7,620 nt of DNA from positions 1-7,620 of the forward strand of contig JAICJW010000219.1 of the NCBI GenBank assembly GCA_025928215.1, written 5' to 3'. A program made the translations under genes and the position numbers. This DNA comes from Chloroflexia bacterium. Its GTDB lineage: Bacteria > Chloroflexota > Chloroflexia > Thermomicrobiales > JALYUS01. Numbering within the stretch: position 1 is the first letter of the stretch; every line of letters begins with the position of its first letter. The notes under the pieces were generated by a model. It searched no databases. It was not told the origin of the DNA and worked only from the letters and a program-made list of their open reading frames with translations. Below are positions 5,079 to 7,620 of this stretch, piece after piece.

Positions 5079-6666
5079 CGTCCTCTTCCATCGCCTCGGC
5101 CATCTCGATCGCCCGCAGGAGCGCGCCCATTTTGTGATGACACTCGTGGTACTCCGCTTCGGGGCTGCTGTCCGCGACGACGCCGCCGCCTGCCTGCGGA
5201 TAGGCGACGCCATCCTTGACGGGCATCGTGCGCAGGGCGAGGGCGAAGTCCATATTGCCGTCGTAGCCGACGTAGCCGAGCGCGCCCGCGTACGGCCCGC
5301 GCCGCTCGTGCTCCAACTGCGCGATGATCTCCATCGCCCGAATTTTCGGCGCACCGGAGGCCGTGCCCATCGGGAAGCAGGCGCGCAGGGCATCCAGGCT
5401 CGTGTACTCCGGCTTCAACTGCCCCTCGACTTCGGAGCAGAGATGCATGACGTGGCTGTACCGCTCGACCTGCATCAGAGAGGGAACACGCACCGTACCC
5501 GGCGCGGCGATCCGCCCGATGTCGTTGCGCCCCAGATCTACGAGCATGATGTGCTCGGCGCGCTCCTTCTCGTCCGTGGAAAGTTCCTCGGCCAGCGCGC
5601 GGTCATCCTCCTCGGTCTGGCCGCGCGGGCGCGTCCCGGCGAGCGGGTGCGTCGTGATCGTGCCGCCCTCATTGCGAACGAGCGATTCGGGCGAGGACGC
5701 GACGATCTGGAAGCCGTCGAGATTGAAGTAGACCATGTACGGTGATGGGTTGATCGCCCGCAGCGCGCGGTAGATCGTGAAGGGCGCGGCGCTCGTCGGG
5801 ACGGTCAGCCGCTGCGACGGGACACACTGGATGATGTCGCCCGCCGCGATGTACTCCTTCGCCCGCTCGACCGCCGTCTCATAGTCGGCGCGGCTGAAGT
5901 TGCCGACCGGCCCGGTCTCGTCTTTCGTGCCCGTCCCGCGCGGCGGCGTGACACTGCCGTCCCGCAGTTTGCCGACGAGCCGGTTGATGCGCGCGACGGC
6001 CTCATCGTATGCCGCCGCGAGATCGCCGGTATCCGGGTATCCTCCGGGTGGATGGACATGCGAGACGACCTTGATGCGGCGGCGCAGATGGTCGAAGACG
6101 AGCAAGGTATCGGTGAGCATGAAGACGGCGTCCGGCAGATGCAGGACATCCTCGGCGGCCATCGGCACGCGCGGCTCGAAGTAGCGGATGCACTCGTAGC
6201 CGAGGTAGCCGACCGCACCACCGAGGAAGCGGGGCAAATCCATCCCCGGCGCGCGGACGGGCATATAGGGCGTCAGAAAGCCCTGCAATGCCTCCAGTGG
6301 ATCGGTGAAGCGGAAGGTTTGCTTATCGCCCCGCTGATGGGTCGCGGTCAGGACGCCGTCGCTCATCCGCACGACAAGATATGGATCGCTGCCGATGAAC
6401 GAGTAGCGCGCCAGCCGCTCGCCGCCCTCGACGCTTTCGAGCAGAAAGGAATATGGCCCCTGCGCGACCTTCAAGTACGCCGTGACCGGCGTCTCCAAAT
6501 CCGCCATGATCTCACGATAGATCGGGACCAAATTCCCCTCGCCTGCCAGCGCGCGCACCTCGTCCAAGGTCGGGTGGTAGTGCTGAGGCAGGGCGGTTCG
6601 CGAACCGCCCCTACGGTCTGCTGCCTGTTGCCCACTGTTGGCTGTCGGCTTCGTTGTCATTGTCAT
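5074..6666 (-). CDS. trpE: Anthranilate synthase component I
   Basis: Converts chorismate and ammonia (or glutamine, with TrpG) to anthranilate, the committed step to tryptophan. With the ATG at 6666 it has 530 residues. The feedback site is visible as LLES (75-78) and NPSPYM (306-311), so inhibition by tryptophan is expected. Chorismate-binding motifs are SPE at 325-327, PLAGTRPRG (341-349), EHIMLVDLGRND (371-382) and GTASGAPK (434-441). Ala343 in PLAGT, where PabB enzymes carry Lys, supports anthranilate rather than aminodeoxychorismate synthase. The start is set by AGGGGAG 6 nt upstream; a Met at 6756 would translate the T-box and is rejected. Family homology begins near HPTLDEVRALAGEGNLVP (31-48); the 30 or so residues before it are read from a heptad array and a 20-bp palindrome. 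The stop lies in a heptad repeat. It is the first gene of the T-box operon. Confidence 0.96.
   Translation of the reverse strand: MTMTTKPTANSGQQAADRRGGSRTALPQHYHPTLDEVRALAGEGNLVPIYREIMADLETPVTAYLKVAQGPYSFLLESVEGGERLARYSFIGSDPYLVVRMSDGVLTATHQRGDKQTFRFTDPLEALQGFLTPYMPVRAPGMDLPRFLGGAVGYLGYECIRYFEPRVPMAAEDVLHLPDAVFMLTDTLLVFDHLRRRIKVVSHVHPPGGYPDTGDLAAAYDEAVARINRLVGKLRDGSVTPPRGTGTKDETGPVGNFSRADYETAVERAKEYIAAGDIIQCVPSQRLTVPTSAAPFTIYRALRAINPSPYMVYFNLDGFQIVASSPESLVRNEGGTITTHPLAGTRPRGQTEEDDRALAEELSTDEKERAEHIMLVDLGRNDIGRIAAPGTVRVPSLMQVERYSHVMHLCSEVEGQLKPEYTSLDALRACFPMGTASGAPKIRAMEIIAQLEHERRGPYAGALGYVGYDGNMDFALALRTMPVKDGVAYPQAGGGVVADSSPEAEYHECHHKMGALLRAIEMAEAMEEDE
6591..6610. repeat. Perfect 20-bp palindrome inside the trpE 5' end
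   Basis: GGGCGGTTCGCGAACCGCCC is identical to its own reverse complement and is flanked on its right by CTAC, a layout typical of dispersed palindromic repeats. It is translated in trpE as part of the RRGGSRTALP segment (residues 18-27), upstream of the conserved start of the protein. Because it lies about 55 bases into the coding region, an RNA hairpin here could influence early translation. Confidence 0.85.
6616..6650. repeat. Degenerate heptad array in the trpE 5' end
   Basis: Five consecutive 7-nt units on the plus strand, GTCTGCT, GCCTGTT, GCCCACT, GTTGGCT and GTCGGCT, fit a loose consensus of G-Y-Y-N-R-Y-T. They are adjacent to the 20-bp palindrome. In trpE they are read as the TANSGQQAADR region, which has no family counterpart. 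The periodicity is looser than in the GTTCGNN and NGTNGTC arrays. Confidence 0.6.
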
Positions 6667-6703
6667 GATCTGCTCCCCTGGGCCGCCCCACGGACAAACA
6701 AAA

Positions 6704-6734
6704 GCACCTCCATCCCTGAAAGGGACGAAGGCGC
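6704..6734 (-). terminator. Intrinsic terminator of the T-box leader
   Basis: A 13-bp stem with three G-T pairs and no mismatch: GCGCCTTCGTCCC (6734-6722), loop TTTCA, GGGATGGAGGTGC (6716-6704). TTTTGTTTGT (6703-6694) follows on the minus strand. Its 5' arm contains the CTTCGTCCC needed by the antiterminator, so the two structures exclude each other. It ends about 28 nt before the trpE start. Confidence 0.95.
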
Positions 6735-6758
6735 TCAAGACGCTCCGTGGTGCCACCC
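6722..6758 (-). promoter_or_regulatory. T-box antiterminator
   Basis: GGG (6758-6756) pairs with CCC (6724-6722), and ACGGAG (6748-6743) pairs with CTTCGT (6730-6725). This leaves the canonical 7-nt bulge TGGCACC (6755-6749) unpaired. TGGC (6755-6752) would pair with the GCCA 3' end of an uncharged tRNA; the C matches a G discriminator base, as expected for bacterial tRNA-Trp. Confidence 0.92.
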
Positions 6759-6901
6759 CAATTGGATTGATCCGGTGTAGGGATCAATCCCACTCGTCAG
6801 TACGGGAAGCGATTGCTTCCGATACCCTGCGCCGTGGTAACGGTGGCGCTGCTCCGGCCCCGACTACTCCGCTTGCGCGTTTCGGGGGGCGACTCCCCGG
6901 T

Positions 6902-6904
6902 CCA
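6902..6904 (-). promoter_or_regulatory. T-box specifier codon TGG (Trp)
   Basis: In the 3' side of the internal loop of Stem I, AGTGAATGGA (6910-6901), the triplet TGG is preceded by GAA and followed by a purine, as in other T-box specifier loops. It lies between helices CGTCC/GGACG and CCGG/CCGG. TGG matches the tryptophan genes downstream. Confidence 0.92.
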
Positions 6905-7006
6905 TTCACTCGTCCGCGTCGGCCTTCCCGATTCTCACCAACCATCGGGATCGCTGCATGCCGCGCCAGGACGGCTACTCGTCCGGTTCAACGTCGCTAG
7001 GAAACG

Positions 7007-7035
7007 ATACTAGGGGGCGGCGGGCAGTTTGTCAA
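7007..7035 (-). promoter_or_regulatory. Promoter of the trp operon
   Basis: A perfect TTGACA -35 box (7035-7030), a 17-bp spacer and TAGTAT as -10 box (7012-7007) place the start of transcription near 7000, just before Stem I of the T-box. The -35 box starts 6 bp after the stop codon of the ZIP transporter gene. The -10 box matches the consensus at four of six positions. Confidence 0.85.
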
Positions 7036-7041
7036 GGTGCC

Positions 7042-7620
7042 TCAAGCGCCGCCCCAGATGAGGAGGAGATCGGTGCCGTAGGCGGCGAAGAATCCGATCA
7101 GCACGCCCCACATCGCCAGTTCGCGCAACTGGAACCGGCGGCCAACATTCAGTAACTCCACGATCACGTAGAAAATTGATCCGGCGGCGAGCGCGAGACA
7201 GAAGACGAAAATCGCATCCGATTTCACGCTGTAGCCAAGCATCGTCCCCGCGAAGGTCGGGCCGCCGCCGATCAATCCGGCGAGCGCCAGGAACGGCCAG
7301 GAGGGTCGCGTGCCTGCCATGGTGAGCGGGGCGGCGATGCCGAATCCCTCGGTTGCGTTGTGGAGGCCGAAGCCGATAATCAGGATCGTCGCAAGCCCGA
7401 TCGCGCCGGAACGGGACGACTGCCCGATCGCAAGCCCCTCCGAGAAGTTATGGGCGCCGATGCCGACGGCAATCATCAGGGCTAACTGGGTCGGTGTCGC
7501 GCCCTGAAGCCGGGCCTCCGCCGCCGCGGGGCGGATGATTTGCCGCTCAAAATAGACGAGGCTCAGCAGCCCGGCACCAAACCCAACGACAAAGAGCAGG
7601 AGGAGCAGGCCGAACGCCCC
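7042..7620 (-). CDS. ZIP-family divalent metal transporter, C-terminal part
   Basis: The frame is open to the window edge; 192 residues and the TGA at 7044-7042 are visible, and the N-terminus lies beyond 7620. ZIP proteins carry Zn, Fe or other divalent metals into the cytoplasm. The visible part starts with a hydrophobic helix (about 2-22), followed by a polar loop and five more helices. HNFSEG (57-62) and HNATEG (87-92) on consecutive helices are the paired metal-binding motifs of ZIP transmembrane segments 4 and 5. Later helices contain AAGSIFYVIVELL and GVLIGFFAAYGTDLLLIW, near the C-terminus. Both motifs lack the usual proline (HNxPEG) but keep His, Asn, Glu and Gly. The His-rich loop, if any, is outside the window. 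The metal cannot be told from this part. No terminator separates it from the trp promoter. Confidence 0.92.
   Translation of the reverse strand, partial: GAFGLLLLLFVVGFGAGLLSLVYFERQIIRPAAAEARLQGATPTQLALMIAVGIGAHNFSEGLAIGQSSRSGAIGLATILIIGFGLHNATEGFGIAAPLTMAGTRPSWPFLALAGLIGGGPTFAGTMLGYSVKSDAIFVFCLALAAGSIFYVIVELLNVGRRFQLRELAMWGVLIGFFAAYGTDLLLIWGGA

Larger units (their letters stand above)
6667..7000 (-). ncRNA. T-box leader (riboswitch) specific for tRNA-Trp, controlling trpEGD-trpS
   Basis: The 334-nt leader before trpE has all the main T-box parts. Stem I has a basal helix GCGAC/GTCGC (6997-6993 with 6893-6889) and helix CCGG/CCGG (6986-6983 with 6900-6897). The conserved GACGAGTAG is at 6983-6975, with helix CGTCC/GGACG (6973-6969 with 6915-6911) above. 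The distal hairpin is CCCGAT/ATCGGG with GGTGAGAA in its loop. The middle region contains hairpins, among them GGAAGC/GCTTCC (6820-6805) and a perfect 10-bp stem at 6790-6764. The leader ends in the T-box motif GGGTGGCACCACGG (6758-6745) and a terminator. Uncharged tRNA-Trp is predicted to stabilise the antiterminator and let transcription continue into trpE. Confidence 0.96.

Noticed and set aside
5074..6666. The trpE and trpG genes as a folate (PabB/PabA) pair
   Set aside because: TrpE has PLAGT with Ala where PabB has Lys, an LLES feedback motif, a tRNA-Trp T-box upstream and trpD downstream, all pointing to tryptophan synthesis.
6667..6756. A longer trpE start at 6756 adding 30 residues
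   Set aside because: The extension would translate the T-box antiterminator and terminator. The ATG at 6666 has a strong AGGGGAG at the right distance.

Overview
The window is high-GC bacterial DNA (by eye roughly 60-65 % G+C). A tRNA-sensing T-box leader, the trp gene order, the short PglC-like sugar transferase and the abundance of short palindromic repeats between genes together fit a Chloroflexota-like (Thermomicrobia/Sphaerobacter-type) genome or a related deep-branching lineage. This placement is an inference from style, not from a marker gene.

Left block (1-1982, + strand): the end of a surface-glycan or lipid modification cluster. It holds the C-terminus of a probable FAD/NAD(P)-dependent oxidoreductase (stop at 312), a monotopic phosphoglycosyl transferase of PglC type (309-938, ATGA overlap with the previous gene) and an ATP-grasp ligase (954-1982). 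They look co-transcribed. The cluster ends tail to tail against trpS, with a 37-bp gap filled by an inverted repeat.

Middle block (7035 down to 2020, - strand): a tryptophan operon read right to left: promoter (TTGACA, 17 bp, TAGTAT), a complete T-box leader whose specifier codon is TGG (Trp), an intrinsic terminator with a competing antiterminator, then trpE (start 6666), trpG (4983), trpD (4242) and trpS (3048). TrpE and TrpG make anthranilate from chorismate and glutamine, TrpD attaches it to PRPP, and TrpS charges tRNA-Trp with the end product. Uncharged tRNA-Trp is the signal that opens the operon, so the operon holds both early tryptophan synthesis and the enzyme that consumes the signal. 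trpC, trpF, trpB and trpA are not in the window.

Right end (7042-7620, - strand): the C-terminal part of a ZIP-family metal transporter whose stop codon lies only 6 bp before the trp promoter's -35 box.

The most unusual feature is the state of the gene junctions. Nearly every junction carries a short repeat, and the repeats reach into the genes. There are three sequence-unrelated arrays with a 7-nt period (GTTCGNN, NGTNGTC and a G-Y-C-N-G-Y-T type), two of these types arranged as inverted arms around a spacer. There are four copies of a C-rich hairpin of CCCCTTCCCG/CGGGAAGGGG type, in opposed pairs on both sides of trpD, and one perfect 20-bp palindrome inside the trpE 5' end. They supply stop codons, Shine-Dalgarno sequences and terminal peptide extensions for several of the genes.
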